A stretch of 64,000 nucleotides of DNA from a virus, in the IMG/VR virus record IMGVR_UViG_3300027795_000039, positions 62,001 to 126,000 of that record. One strand, 5' to 3'. The notes beneath the pieces are model-generated. The model made no database searches. It was not told the origin of the DNA and saw only the letters and a program-made list of their open reading frames with translations. Positions 45,585-52,406 of the stretch are shown here, piece after piece. Every line of letters begins with the position of its first letter. The stretch's first letter is position 1. The position numbers and the translations under genes are program-made.

Positions 45585-45843
45585 CATCGACATGAAGCTA
45601 GAACGTGGCCTGCTAACTGCGGCAATTGACCAGATCGCAGCGTATGACAAGCGAGAAAACGAGCTGCTACACGAGCTTAAGGAAGTTCGCAATCAGCGAG
45701 CAGAAGTCGATGGCTTCGTGCAACGGATCATGGTCGACTGTGAAGAATCTCGGTTGAGTAGCGACAACTTCCGAGAACTACTCGATGGTATCCTGCATCA
45801 GGTATCAGTATCGCTGACGCGGCATTCATTCCGAGGGGTGTAG
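45577..45843 (+). CDS. small coiled-coil protein, unknown
   Basis: 88 residues, almost entirely helical with heptads (IAAYDKRENELLHELKEVRN). Overlaps the upstream gene by 8 nt. No known family. Confidence 0.55.
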   Translation: MSNIDMKLERGLLTAAIDQIAAYDKRENELLHELKEVRNQRAEVDGFVQRIMVDCEESRLSSDNFRELLDGILHQVSVSLTRHSFRGV

Positions 45844-45844
45844 C

Positions 45845-46240
45845 ATGATTCAACCTCGCTCGAATATTATCATCACACGTGCTGTGCAAACATCAATAGC
45901 GTGTCCCAGTCAGTGGGACTTGTATGATGCGGATGATAATTACTACTACGCTCGTTTCCGACACGGATGCGGTTCACTACGCCAGTACACGACATCAGAC
46001 TGGGTAGACGCACCAGAATCAGCACTCGTTGGCCACGTTGCGTCATTCCAACGTGAAATTCCAGATGATCCAGACTGGGTATACGATGGTGATATATCAC
46101 TGGAGGAGTTCGCTCAGCGCGCTGGGTTCACGCTGGCTCTCGAATCGTACACCAGTTTCGGTGATCACGTTCGGGACGAACTCGTAACTAATGGCCTGCT
46201 ATTTCTGTTGAGCGACGAAGAAAAAGGAAACAGGGAATGA
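45845..46240 (+). CDS. small acidic protein, unknown
   Basis: 131 residues, acidic, with Tyr-rich N-terminal half (DLYDADDNYYYARFRHGCG). No motif recognised. Overlaps the A1S_2505-like gene by 4 nt (ATGA). Confidence 0.5.
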   Translation: MIQPRSNIIITRAVQTSIACPSQWDLYDADDNYYYARFRHGCGSLRQYTTSDWVDAPESALVGHVASFQREIPDDPDWVYDGDISLEEFAQRAGFTLALESYTSFGDHVRDELVTNGLLFLLSDEEKGNRE

Positions 46241-46644
46241 GAACCACACCGGAGAACATCACCGAGCTCGCTGACAATGAAATTTTTGTCTTCGGCTCGA
46301 ACCTACTTGGTATCCACGGCAGTGGAGCGGCTAAGACAGCACGTGAATTGTTCGGCGCTAAGCTAGGCGTGGAAGAAGGACTCACCGGTAACTGCTACGC
46401 ATTCCCAACTGTCACCAGGCCGGCAACCAGATCCAGCCTGAACAGCGCACTAACCACGTACCAGCTTACCCGTGAGCATCTACAGCAAGTACGTGACCGG
46501 TTGTATACCGTTGCCCGTGATCTACCTAAAATGACGTTCCTGCTCACCAAGGTGGGCTGTGGCCTGGCTGGTTACCCCGAAGAGTACATGTCGAGCCTGT
46601 TCACAGATAGCCCAGCAAACATTATCAAACCACTCGGCTGGTAA
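46237..46644 (+). CDS. A1S_2505-like protein (possibly macro-domain related)
   Basis: 135 residues. EIFVFGSNLLGIHGSGAAKT, then GNCYAFPTVT and LLTKVGCGLAGYPEEYM follow the pattern of the phage A1S_2505-like family. Its glycine-rich loop and layout resemble macro domains, which bind or remove ADP-ribose. If that holds, it could protect phage or host proteins from the ART effectors of this genome. The family match is moderately sure; the ADP-ribose role is inference. It ends 15 nt before the tRNA-like transcript's promoter. Confidence 0.65.
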   Translation: MRTTPENITELADNEIFVFGSNLLGIHGSGAAKTARELFGAKLGVEEGLTGNCYAFPTVTRPATRSSLNSALTTYQLTREHLQQVRDRLYTVARDLPKMTFLLTKVGCGLAGYPEEYMSSLFTDSPANIIKPLGW

Positions 46645-46658
46645 AACGTACGTGCATG

Positions 46659-46667
46659 TGGTATAGT
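46659..46667 (+). promoter_or_regulatory. extended -10 promoter for the tRNA-like transcript
   Basis: TGG TATAGT, same type as the small-gene promoters, with no good -35. The predicted start at about 46674 falls at the beginning of the outer closing helix of tRNA A. Confidence 0.6.
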
Positions 46668-46715
46668 AGTTCTAGAGCGCAAGCCGAAGATGAAGCCAAG
46701 ACTCAAAAAACTCGC

Positions 46716-46789
46716 ATCATTAACCGGAGAACGTGGTTCGATACCACGGTGGGGTACCGTGCCCCACTAGCTCAAGGAGAGCGCCGGGA
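46716..46789 (+). tRNA. circularly permuted tRNA A, possible CAU anticodon
   Basis: The 3' half comes first: anticodon loop ATCATTA (46716-46722), stem strand CCGG (46724-46727), variable AGAA, T stem CGTGG/CCACG around TTCGATA (46732-46748), 3' acceptor GTGGGGT (46749-46755), A73. After CCGT the 5' half follows: acceptor GCCCCAC (46761-46767), U8-A9, D stem GCTC/GAGC around AAGGA, then CCGGG (46784-46788). The acceptor pairs over 7 bp including one G-U. U8, G18-G19, U33, T54-U55-C56, A58 and G53-C61 are all present. With U33 at 46717 the anticodon is CAU (Met or Ile-CAU). Position 31-39 is a G-A mismatch and position 37 is U, both unusual. No gene reads the halves in normal order. Confidence 0.7.
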
Positions 46790-46863
46790 GCGAGAATGAA
46801 GATCCTCTTGTTTCGCTCTGAAGCTGAAACCGCTTGACACCAGCCAGATCAACTAGTTACGTG

Positions 46864-46941
46864 CTAGACTTCGGGAGATCGCGGGTTCGATCCCTGCCGG
46901 GAGCACTTCATGCTCCTGTGGAGTAGTGGCAACTCACCCGG
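46864..46941 (+). tRNA. circularly permuted tRNA B, anticodon uncertain
   Basis: Same order as A. 3' half: loop CTAGACT (46864-46870), stem TCGGG (46871-46875), variable AGATC, T stem GCGGG/CCTGC around TTCGATC (46881-46897), 3' acceptor CGGGAGC (46898-46904), A73. After CTTCAT comes the 5' half: acceptor GCTCCTG (46912-46918), U8-G9, D stem GAGT/ACTC around AGTGGCA, A26, CCCGG (46937-46941). The acceptor is 7 bp with one G-U and the anticodon stem 5 bp with one G-U. If all seven loop bases come from the 3' half, U33 gives AGA, which would be odd for a class I tRNA. The loop could also use bases from the 5' half (46942 on), so the anticodon is open. Confidence 0.7.
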
Positions 46942-46989
46942 TCACAGATGGACACGTAACTTTAAACGCCGCTGGCTGGAAATGATGGC

Positions 46990-47014
46990 GATAATCTTAC
47001 AGATTATCTCTTTT
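46990..47014 (+). terminator. terminator of the tRNA-like transcript
   Basis: GATAATC (46990-46996) pairs with GATTATC (47002-47008) around TTACA, followed by TCTTTT. Confidence 0.6.
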
Positions 47015-47015
47015 A

Positions 47016-47045
47016 GCCCGGCACGGAAGGTTATCCGTGCCGGGC
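47016..47045 (+). other. strong 12-bp hairpin before the 47070 gene
   Basis: GCCCGGCACGGA (47016-47027) pairs perfectly with TCCGTGCCGGGC (47034-47045) around AGGTTA. No U-run follows; GGAGG starts 13 nt later. It may be a second terminator, an RNA-stability element or a translation control site. Confidence 0.5.
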
Positions 47046-47069
47046 ACCAAACTGTATGGAGGTATTACT

Positions 47070-47807
47070 GTGTCACGTTCACTCGGTGAAGTCGTCGCAA
47101 TCGAGAAGGTTGCCCGGCAGCGCGCGAACAAGCAAACTGGTGAAGTTCACAAGCTCGGGCAGAAAGAGGTCGTCTTTACTGGCTTGTCTCGGACCTACAC
47201 GCCATTTGATGATGATGATATCGTGCGGCTACCGCCTGAGGGTAACCAGGTTCAAGAATACGCTGAGAACCTGCTTAGCAGGTTCGCAAACGCGTTGTCA
47301 CCAGCGCTCGACCTTGCGGCAACCAAGGACGAGGCTAATACTCAGGCTCGCGGTGATGTGATCGTAGATAACCAGACCATCCTGCCGCAGGTACCAGTAT
47401 CACATCTGTTGTTTCTCGAGCATCAGCTCGTGGAGGTTCGCGCGTTCATCACTGCACTTGTCACTCGCAACCCAGCGCAGACCTGGCATCCGAATACGGA
47501 AACTGGAGTCTGGGAAGCAGATTCGGTTAGTACCGCACGTAAGGTACGGCAAGAAACACCAATCGTCCTGTACCCAGCGACAACAGAGCACCCAGCGCAG
47601 GTTAAGACCACAATCGTGGACCAGGCAGTTGGTACCTGGACGAACGTGGACTTGTCCGGTGCGATCTCAGAGAGCCACAAGCGTGAGTTGTTGGCACGAG
47701 TGGATAAGCTGACGGACGCGGTGAAGACTGCTCGGGAGCGTGCGAACCAGACACCAGCACCTGAAGTTCGCGTGGGTGAGGCGATCTTCGGTTACCTGTT
47801 CGTTTAA
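47070..47807 (+). CDS. accessory protein, unknown
   Basis: 245-246 residues from GTG 47070, chosen because GGAGG sits 7 nt upstream and the in-frame region further up is the hairpin. It begins SRSLGEVVAIEKVARQRANK and ends in VGEAIFGYLFV; a helical middle (AENLLSRFANALSPALDLAA) suggests oligomerisation. I do not recognise a named family. It is convergent with the large terminase gene, overlapping by 4 nt. Confidence 0.65.
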   Translation: MSRSLGEVVAIEKVARQRANKQTGEVHKLGQKEVVFTGLSRTYTPFDDDDIVRLPPEGNQVQEYAENLLSRFANALSPALDLAATKDEANTQARGDVIVDNQTILPQVPVSHLLFLEHQLVEVRAFITALVTRNPAQTWHPNTETGVWEADSVSTARKVRQETPIVLYPATTEHPAQVKTTIVDQAVGTWTNVDLSGAISESHKRELLARVDKLTDAVKTARERANQTPAPEVRVGEAIFGYLFV

Positions 47808-49312
47808 TCACTCGTAGAGTCAAGAGCGACCCCGCACTTCGGGCAGGAGGTGCGGGGTTTCTTGGTTCCAGGATCGGTAATGGTAAACGGATGCTGGCAT
47901 GACGCGCACTTGGTAACGCCGTAGGCGGCGAGGTATGAACCGCCGATGAGGTCCTTCAATGCGGTGATCGCGTAGGTCAATGCATCAACTCGGTCAGGTG
48001 ATTCGCCCTCACCTGGTGTCCATCCGCACATCTGGTCTTCAAGGTATGGGAATGAACCGCAATGTGAAATTCTTCGCTGCTCATACAGGCTGCTAACTGG
48101 TTCAGCTCGCAGTGCCTTGCCACGCGTCGCTCGTACCGTCTGGTATGGTATGTTCGGGTCAATGGTTTTAAGCAACGTACCAATGAAGTCGCCACCCTGG
48201 TTCGTCTCAGCGATGACACGATCTGCCTCAAATTCATGATACACCGCGACAGCTTTTTTCATCGCCTCCATTGGCGTGGAACGAAGCGTGAAGTCACCGA
48301 GCACGTAGCCGCGGCCATTACGTGCTGCACCTGCCACGACGATGCCAGTCTGTGCGCTTGTCTCACCATCACTTACTGCGGGGTCAACGGCCACAACAAC
48401 ACGAATAAGATCCGGTACCAGTGATGGATCGGTAACACGTGTTTCATCAATCCAGTCGCGCTTCCACAGCGCACCAGGCACATCATCCAGGATTTCTGCT
48501 TCAAGTTCCTGGCGACCGAGGCGAGTACCGAGAAGCGGGTCAATGACGTTTTCTTTGTATTCTTTGGACAAGTTTTCGATATTGTCCATGGTTCGACCAC
48601 GCGTAATGATCGTAATCGGCCGTTGTAGAATCCCCATACGTGATGGATCAGGATCACTGGTACGAAGAAGCGCCACCGGACGTGGTGTCGTTGCGATAAC
48701 CACCTGCGGCCGGTAATCTTCATCCCACTCACGTTTTTTCGGAAGCCGAAGTGTGATCATCAAGTTTGACCACGTGGTATCAGCGGTTACACCCTTATGC
48801 GCGTCTTGCCAGAATGCCGCCTCATCTGCCCACGCGAAATTCCCTTGTGGTCCACGGAGTCGCCACGGTTTTTCGGCGGAAAAACTTTGGAAGATGGAGC
48901 CATTCTTCAGCTGGACGCGCAACCGTGACCGGTTGTAGCCGTTATCCTCACTGTCGTTTGGAAACTCATTCCGACTGAAACACGCCAGCAGTCCTGACTC
49001 TCCCTCAAGCATCGTGTCACGCACATCGGCAAACGTTTTACCAATAAGCTCGATGCGAGCGCCAGGATAACGACGAGCTCTATCCGCGACAAACTCTGCG
49101 GCAGTCCTGGACTTACCCCAACCTCGGCCGGCAAGTATACACCAAACAGTCCAGCTCCCAGGCGGTGCCAGCTGTCCTGGCCGAGCTATCTCCGCCCACG
49201 GTCGCTTAACCGCCCCATCATCCACGTCCTTCAGCCGCTTCAGCTCAGCCTGAAGTTCACGGAGCTTTCGTAGCCGATCGAGCTTCGCTTCAGCGAGAGT
49301 GGCTACAGACAT
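47804..49312 (-). CDS. terL: terminase large subunit
   Basis: 502 residues. Walker A AGRGWGKS (61-68), Walker B region FAWADEAAFW (159-168), and nuclease acidic residues in VAVDPAVSD (about 305), VIAETNQGGD and DRVDALTYA. This is the ATPase-nuclease motor that cuts and packages phage DNA through the portal. The C-terminus has an unusual zinc ribbon (CASC ... CPKC, about 465-495). It is separated from the portal by about 10 kb of plus-strand accessory genes and from the small subunit by about 2.5 kb, which is atypical for head operons. Confidence 0.95.
   Translation of the reverse strand: MSVATLAEAKLDRLRKLRELQAELKRLKDVDDGAVKRPWAEIARPGQLAPPGSWTVWCILAGRGWGKSRTAAEFVADRARRYPGARIELIGKTFADVRDTMLEGESGLLACFSRNEFPNDSEDNGYNRSRLRVQLKNGSIFQSFSAEKPWRLRGPQGNFAWADEAAFWQDAHKGVTADTTWSNLMITLRLPKKREWDEDYRPQVVIATTPRPVALLRTSDPDPSRMGILQRPITIITRGRTMDNIENLSKEYKENVIDPLLGTRLGRQELEAEILDDVPGALWKRDWIDETRVTDPSLVPDLIRVVVAVDPAVSDGETSAQTGIVVAGAARNGRGYVLGDFTLRSTPMEAMKKAVAVYHEFEADRVIAETNQGGDFIGTLLKTIDPNIPYQTVRATRGKALRAEPVSSLYEQRRISHCGSFPYLEDQMCGWTPGEGESPDRVDALTYAITALKDLIGGSYLAAYGVTKCASCQHPFTITDPGTKKPRTSCPKCGVALDSTSD
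47829..47862 (+). terminator. terminator for the 47070 gene inside the terL 3' end
   Basis: ACCCCGCAC (47829-47837) pairs with GTGCGGGGT (47850-47858), then TTCTT. It doubles as coding sequence for the terminase zinc ribbon on the other strand. Confidence 0.5.
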
Positions 49313-49316
49313 GGTA

Positions 49317-49345
49317 TGTACACCAAGGTGATAGTATGGTATAAT
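49317..49345 (+). promoter_or_regulatory. promoter TGTACA-17-TATAAT
   Basis: TGTACA 49317-49322 and TATAAT 49340-49345 with TGG before the -10 and an AGGAACAGGAAGCAGGAGG leader. Confidence 0.65.
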
Positions 49346-49377
49346 AGAAATTAGGAACAGGAAGCAGGAGGAAACGG

Positions 49378-49641
49378 ATGTCAGTCCAGAACATCGACCC
49401 GAATATTCGGAAGTACGCCACCGAGTACAACCGTGGCTGGCGAGCTAATGACAACGCGGACATCGACGCAGCTGGCAGTACCTCAGACGCCTGGTACGAT
49501 GGCTACCATGACGCAGCTGCTGGCCGGCTGAAATGGACCTGGCGAAAGGCTCGGCTAGCTGGTTTTACTGACATGAACGAATACACAGACACGTTGACCG
49601 AGGCTCAGCGAGCGAAGATCCTGGGTATCCGGCTGAGTTAG
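49378..49641 (+). CDS. small protein, unknown
   Basis: 87 residues from ATG 49378, with CAGGAGG upstream. Repeated aromatic patterns (YNRGWRANDNADIDAA, WYDGYHDAAAGR) suggest two short helices with Trp/Tyr contacts. No family recognised. It has its own promoter and sits head-to-head with terL. Confidence 0.6.
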   Translation: MSVQNIDPNIRKYATEYNRGWRANDNADIDAAGSTSDAWYDGYHDAAAGRLKWTWRKARLAGFTDMNEYTDTLTEAQRAKILGIRLS

Positions 49642-49670
49642 TTTACACCTGAGTGACTTATTGGTATACT
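49642..49670 (+). promoter_or_regulatory. promoter TTTACA-17-TATACT
   Basis: TTTACA 49642-49647, TATACT 49665-49670, TGG before the -10; it begins at the stop codon of the 49378 gene. Confidence 0.65.
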
Positions 49671-49705
49671 GTTGTCAGGGACAGGAAAAACGAGGAGACA
49701 TTCAC

Positions 49706-49855
49706 ATGAAGAAAATAATTCTCGAAGTTTCAAATTCAGACGCACAGGAAATCGCTAAGTGGATCGAGAATCATTCGATGATGCTGTTGTGTTCGACAGT
49801 TCCAGCGCTGCATCACTGGACCATTAACACTGATCAAATCCAAATCGAGGAGTAA
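49706..49855 (+). CDS. very small protein, unknown
   Basis: 49 residues from ATG 49706 (GAGGAGA upstream). MKKIILEVSNSDAQEIAKWI suggests a beta-alpha start. The next gene begins 1 nt after its stop. Confidence 0.55.
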   Translation: MKKIILEVSNSDAQEIAKWIENHSMMLLCSTVPALHHWTINTDQIQIEE

Positions 49856-49856
49856 A

Positions 49857-50075
49857 GTGCCTATCGTAACAACTAACAGCTGGACACTCGATCCAGGTAC
49901 CAATCCTGGCATCGGGCCATACCGGCGAACTGCCCATGATGGTGTGAAGTGGGCGGTAATCTACCACTTGCGATTTGGCTGGCTGCTGTCAGCTGATAAC
50001 AAGCCAGCCGGAAAGTTTCCCGATCTGCCGCGTGCGTTCAAAGGCGCAGCTGAAGCAGATGACTCTCGTCGGTAA
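49857..50075 (+). CDS. small protein, unknown
   Basis: 72 residues from GTG 49857. Contains WAVIYHLRFGWLLSADNKPAG; no family recognised. Likely translated with the 49706 gene. Confidence 0.55.
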   Translation: MPIVTTNSWTLDPGTNPGIGPYRRTAHDGVKWAVIYHLRFGWLLSADNKPAGKFPDLPRAFKGAAEADDSRR

Positions 50076-50077
50076 CT

Positions 50078-50108
50078 GTTTACATCACGATGATGGTGTG
50101 ATGTAAAC
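50078..50108 (+). promoter_or_regulatory. perfect inverted repeat around a TTTACA box
   Basis: GTTTACATCAC (50078-50088) is repeated inverted as GTGATGTAAAC (50098-50108) with a 9-nt spacer. The left arm equals the -35 region of the promoters at 40709, 41037 and 41345, while the -10 expected here is missing. It looks like an operator for a dimeric regulator, or a degenerate promoter. Confidence 0.5.
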
Positions 50109-50137
50109 ATACCAACGGCAAAACAAAATGGAGGCTC

Positions 50138-50407
50138 ATGATGACATCACCAGACCGGTACTCGACATGTAAGTACTGCAAGGAAATCATCAAGCAGACT
50201 GGTGATGGACCCTGGACGAGAAGCAAGCTCGGCGGTCTCGGTGACGACCCGGAGTGCGTTAGCGCGCCGAATCCGGACTATGGACCGATGCCAGGTCATG
50301 AGCCCGGTGTCATCGCGGAGCGGCCCATGGAATGGTCAGCAGACCCGAACCTGCCGAAGATGAAGATGCCACAAATTCCGTGGATCCCACGTGGAGTAAA
50401 CGGTTGA
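50138..50407 (+). CDS. small zinc-site protein, unknown
   Basis: 89 residues from ATG 50138 (GGAGG upstream). CKYCKEII and a later Cys (DPECVS) form a possible zinc site; the C-terminus is Pro-rich. No known family. Confidence 0.55.
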   Translation: MMTSPDRYSTCKYCKEIIKQTGDGPWTRSKLGGLGDDPECVSAPNPDYGPMPGHEPGVIAERPMEWSADPNLPKMKMPQIPWIPRGVNG

Positions 50408-50410
50408 TGC

Positions 50411-50689
50411 GTGAATGAATCAGATGATCTGATCATCAGATGCAAGCAGATCACCACCGAAATTAACGGGCATCGTGATGCAATACTTACACTCAGCCAG
50501 GAGCGCGCTAGACTAATCATCGTGTTGAATCAGCGACATGGCATGACCACCCGTATCATCGCTAAGTATCTCGGAATTAGTAGTGCGCGTGTTGCCCAGA
50601 TCATGAATCTGGTACGGTGGAAAACCGAAGTCGTGGTCCTATTTCCGGAATGTGATGATAAGCAGGTTGGTAACAGTCACGGAGATTGA
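50411..50689 (+). CDS. helix-turn-helix protein
   Basis: 92 residues from GTG 50411. MTTRIIAKYLGISSARVAQIMNLVRW (residues 45-70) is a sigma-70-region-4-like or resolvase-like helix-turn-helix; the first 40 residues form a helical dimerisation-like region. It is a candidate regulator for the promoter family and the nearby inverted repeat, on position only. Confidence 0.6.
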   Translation: MNESDDLIIRCKQITTEINGHRDAILTLSQERARLIIVLNQRHGMTTRIIAKYLGISSARVAQIMNLVRWKTEVVVLFPECDDKQVGNSHGD

Positions 50690-50693
50690 AAAC

Positions 50694-50855
50694 TCAATCA
50701 TGCCAGAAGTAACCACGTGGAATAATCCCACCCAGCAGCACCAGCACGCCGATGGCACCAGTCAGGATGGCAATCGCATGATCTGGTGTTAGTTTACCTA
50801 CCCACGTGATGACAGCAACGATGACAAGGACGATGCCAATGATCACTGATACCAT
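50694..50855 (-). CDS. two-helix membrane protein, possible holin-like
   Basis: 53 residues from ATG 50855 (GGTGA upstream). Two hydrophobic helices, about residues 2-19 (SVIIGIVLVIVAVITWV) and 27-45 (AIAILTGAIGVLVLLGGII), with a short polar turn and a small charged C-terminus. The size and two-helix layout suit a small holin, but many phage membrane proteins look like this and no endolysin is adjacent. Confidence 0.55.
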   Translation of the reverse strand: MVSVIIGIVLVIVAVITWVGKLTPDHAIAILTGAIGVLVLLGGIIPRGYFWHD

Positions 50856-50874
50856 GACTAGTCACCTTCCGTTA

Positions 50875-50903
50875 TTTACAACGTGATGCTATTGTGGTAT
50901 AGT
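50875..50903 (+). promoter_or_regulatory. promoter TTTACA-17-TATAGT
   Basis: TTTACA 50875-50880, TATAGT 50898-50903, TGG before the -10, leader with AGGAACAGGAACG. Confidence 0.65.
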
Positions 50904-50945
50904 AGGTATGTAGGCAGGAACAGGAACGAAAGAAAGAAGGCAGCG

Positions 50946-51275
50946 ATGCTCATCAAGCAAACTGGACCGGGTACCTTCGCCGCTGGTACCTCACTTGAAC
51001 ACGGTGGCAGCCTCGTGGATTACGCGCTGGATGCAGAGCGGTCCGCTCGCCCGAAGCGTGGTGATAGGTTTATCCACGCTCACTTCCTGAAGCTGGATGT
51101 CACCAGGCCGCAATCGGATGATGACTACGAGGTTCGCGTTATTACCCACGTCACAGATACTGAAGTGTACCACATCGACGCGATCAGCTGGGATGATGGA
51201 CACCAGCCACTCAAATCATACACGATGTGCATTAGCCATGACCGGTTCTCGAGCATCGTGCGGCGGTGGATCTGA
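50946..51275 (+). CDS. small protein, unknown
   Basis: 109 residues from ATG 50946 (GAAGG upstream). Mixed beta/alpha, basic near RSARPKRGDRF; no family recognised. First of three overlapping genes. Confidence 0.55.
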   Translation: MLIKQTGPGTFAAGTSLEHGGSLVDYALDAERSARPKRGDRFIHAHFLKLDVTRPQSDDDYEVRVITHVTDTEVYHIDAISWDDGHQPLKSYTMCISHDRFSSIVRRWI

Positions 51276-51595
51276 TGAGTATCGCAAATCGTCAGTTCGC
51301 TCGGATCATCGACCACATCTACGTGAGCACCAAGCCTGGTTACAACTACGAGATCAACGAGGTAATCCGAGGACGCGTATCACGTTATAAGTCACGTGAG
51401 GCAACAAAAGTCGCAACACTGGCGGCTGCCAGGGAAGCATCTCCACGCGGTGACATCTCACCTAGTCATTTCGAGTGGTACCAGTTCCATCGCGTGTACC
51501 GCGTGTCGATTCGAGTTCGTGGTAACCGTGATGACCTGCTTCGGTTCGCACGAGTTGGATACAAGCTGTGGACTGGAAAAGAAGCGCCACTATGA
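51275..51595 (+). CDS. small protein, unknown
   Basis: 106 residues; ATG 51275 shares a base with the previous stop (TGATG). Basic, Arg-rich, mixed alpha/beta. No family recognised. Confidence 0.55.
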   Translation: MSIANRQFARIIDHIYVSTKPGYNYEINEVIRGRVSRYKSREATKVATLAAAREASPRGDISPSHFEWYQFHRVYRVSIRVRGNRDDLLRFARVGYKLWTGKEAPL

Positions 51596-51852
51596 ACACG
51601 TGTGGTGACTGCGGTCAAAAAATCTGGTATGACGACACGCAGGAACGCTGGCAGAACCAGGACTGGCAAACATGGTGCAAGGGACCAGATGGTACTCGTC
51701 TTATCTGGATCCAGCAACACGCGCCATCAGGTAACTTCCCAGTAAGATCACAGAGTCCACTCGGAGAAGTATGCCGGTGTATCGCTATGAATCGAGAGCA
51801 CATCCACCGACTTGAAATTATACCAGATGGCGAAGAACTGCAGCCGAATTAG
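51592..51852 (+). CDS. small zinc-site protein, unknown
   Basis: 86 residues, ATGA overlap with the previous gene. CGDCGQKIWYDD at the N-terminus and CRC further on suggest a zinc ribbon; Trp-rich. Its end overlaps the convergent terS gene by 4 nt. Confidence 0.55.
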   Translation: MNTCGDCGQKIWYDDTQERWQNQDWQTWCKGPDGTRLIWIQQHAPSGNFPVRSQSPLGEVCRCIAMNREHIHRLEIIPDGEELQPN

Positions 51853-52367
51853 TTATTGCTATCACTTTTCCGATACGTGCTAATTTCATTCTCGAGATCG
51901 CGAATCGCAGAATCGACGCTATCGATGGTAAGGATCTCGGCACGGGCAGGCGCGTCCAAACCGAGAAGCTTCCGTCGCGATTCCTTTACTTTCAAGATGC
52001 GATCCATGCACTCTAGCAAGAATCGTGAATCTTCGAGTGGAATCTCATATTCATCTCTGATGATTCGGCCGTTGGAAACGAGAATATGCCGCGTTCGAAT
52101 CTCTATCCATAGTGCACGCTCACACTCATCCAGTGATTGCAACTCTAGCAGACGCTGCTCATCTTTAGCGATACGAACGGTGTTGGCGAGTGCTCGCCTG
52201 ATGGCGGCTGCAGCGTGGGCAGGGCCGTGAAAATCGAGTCGGTCTGCTACTTCCTGGAGTGACCAGCCAAGCGCACGCAGTCGTGTTGCTTCAACATCGC
52301 GTGTGGCGCCACGTAGCTTTCCAGAACGACCTGACCGAGGCAGGGGGAGCAGGATTTCTTCAGACAT
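51849..52367 (-). CDS. terS: terminase small subunit (probable)
   Basis: 172 residues. Residues 22-60 form a helix-turn-helix (RLRALGWSLQEVADRLDFHG), followed by a long helical region and a coiled C-terminal half, as in terminase small subunits that bind pac or cos DNA and feed it to the large subunit. It lies on the same strand and upstream of terL in transcription order. A sequence-specific family match was not possible by eye, so the call rests on fold and position. Confidence 0.7.
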   Translation of the reverse strand: MSEEILLPLPRSGRSGKLRGATRDVEATRLRALGWSLQEVADRLDFHGPAHAAAAIRRALANTVRIAKDEQRLLELQSLDECERALWIEIRTRHILVSNGRIIRDEYEIPLEDSRFLLECMDRILKVKESRRKLLGLDAPARAEILTIDSVDSAIRDLENEISTYRKSDSNN

Positions 52368-52371
52368 GTTA

Positions 52372-52400
52372 TTTACACCAGGCCATCACTATGGTATAAT
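52372..52400 (+). promoter_or_regulatory. promoter TTTACA-17-TATAAT
   Basis: TTTACA 52372-52377, TATAAT 52395-52400, TGG before the -10. ATG 52407 is 6 nt downstream, so the usual AGGAACAGGAA leader has become coding (MEQEK). Confidence 0.65.
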
Positions 52401-52406
52401 AGGAAT

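Larger units (their letters stand above)
46668..47014 (+). ncRNA. structured transcript carrying two permuted tRNAs
   Basis: No reading frame of note lies between 46645 and 47069. The segment has its own promoter and a terminator hairpin with a T-run. It folds into two successive closed units, each made of a permuted tRNA cloverleaf plus closing helices beyond the anticodon stem. Unit A: AGAGCG-CAAG (46674-46683) with CTTG and CGCTCT (46807-46810, 46814-46819), and CTCGC (46711-46715) with GCGAG (46790-46794). Unit B: CCAGCCAG (46840-46847) with CTGGCTGG (46972-46979), and AGTTACGTG (46855-46863) with CACGTAACT (46953-46961). Confidence 0.7.

Noticed and set aside
46761-46905. Ordinary intron-containing tRNA using the 46761 5' half and the 46905 3' half
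   Set aside because: The acceptor would have three mismatches in seven and the anticodon strands do not pair, whereas each half pairs perfectly with its permuted partner.
46668-47014. Permuted tmRNA
   Set aside because: There is no tag-peptide reading frame or tmRNA pseudoknots, and both units have full D and anticodon stems that tmRNA lacks.
46668-47014. Group I intron in permuted intron-exon order
   Set aside because: The flanks are only about 30-55 nt and show no P3-P7 core.
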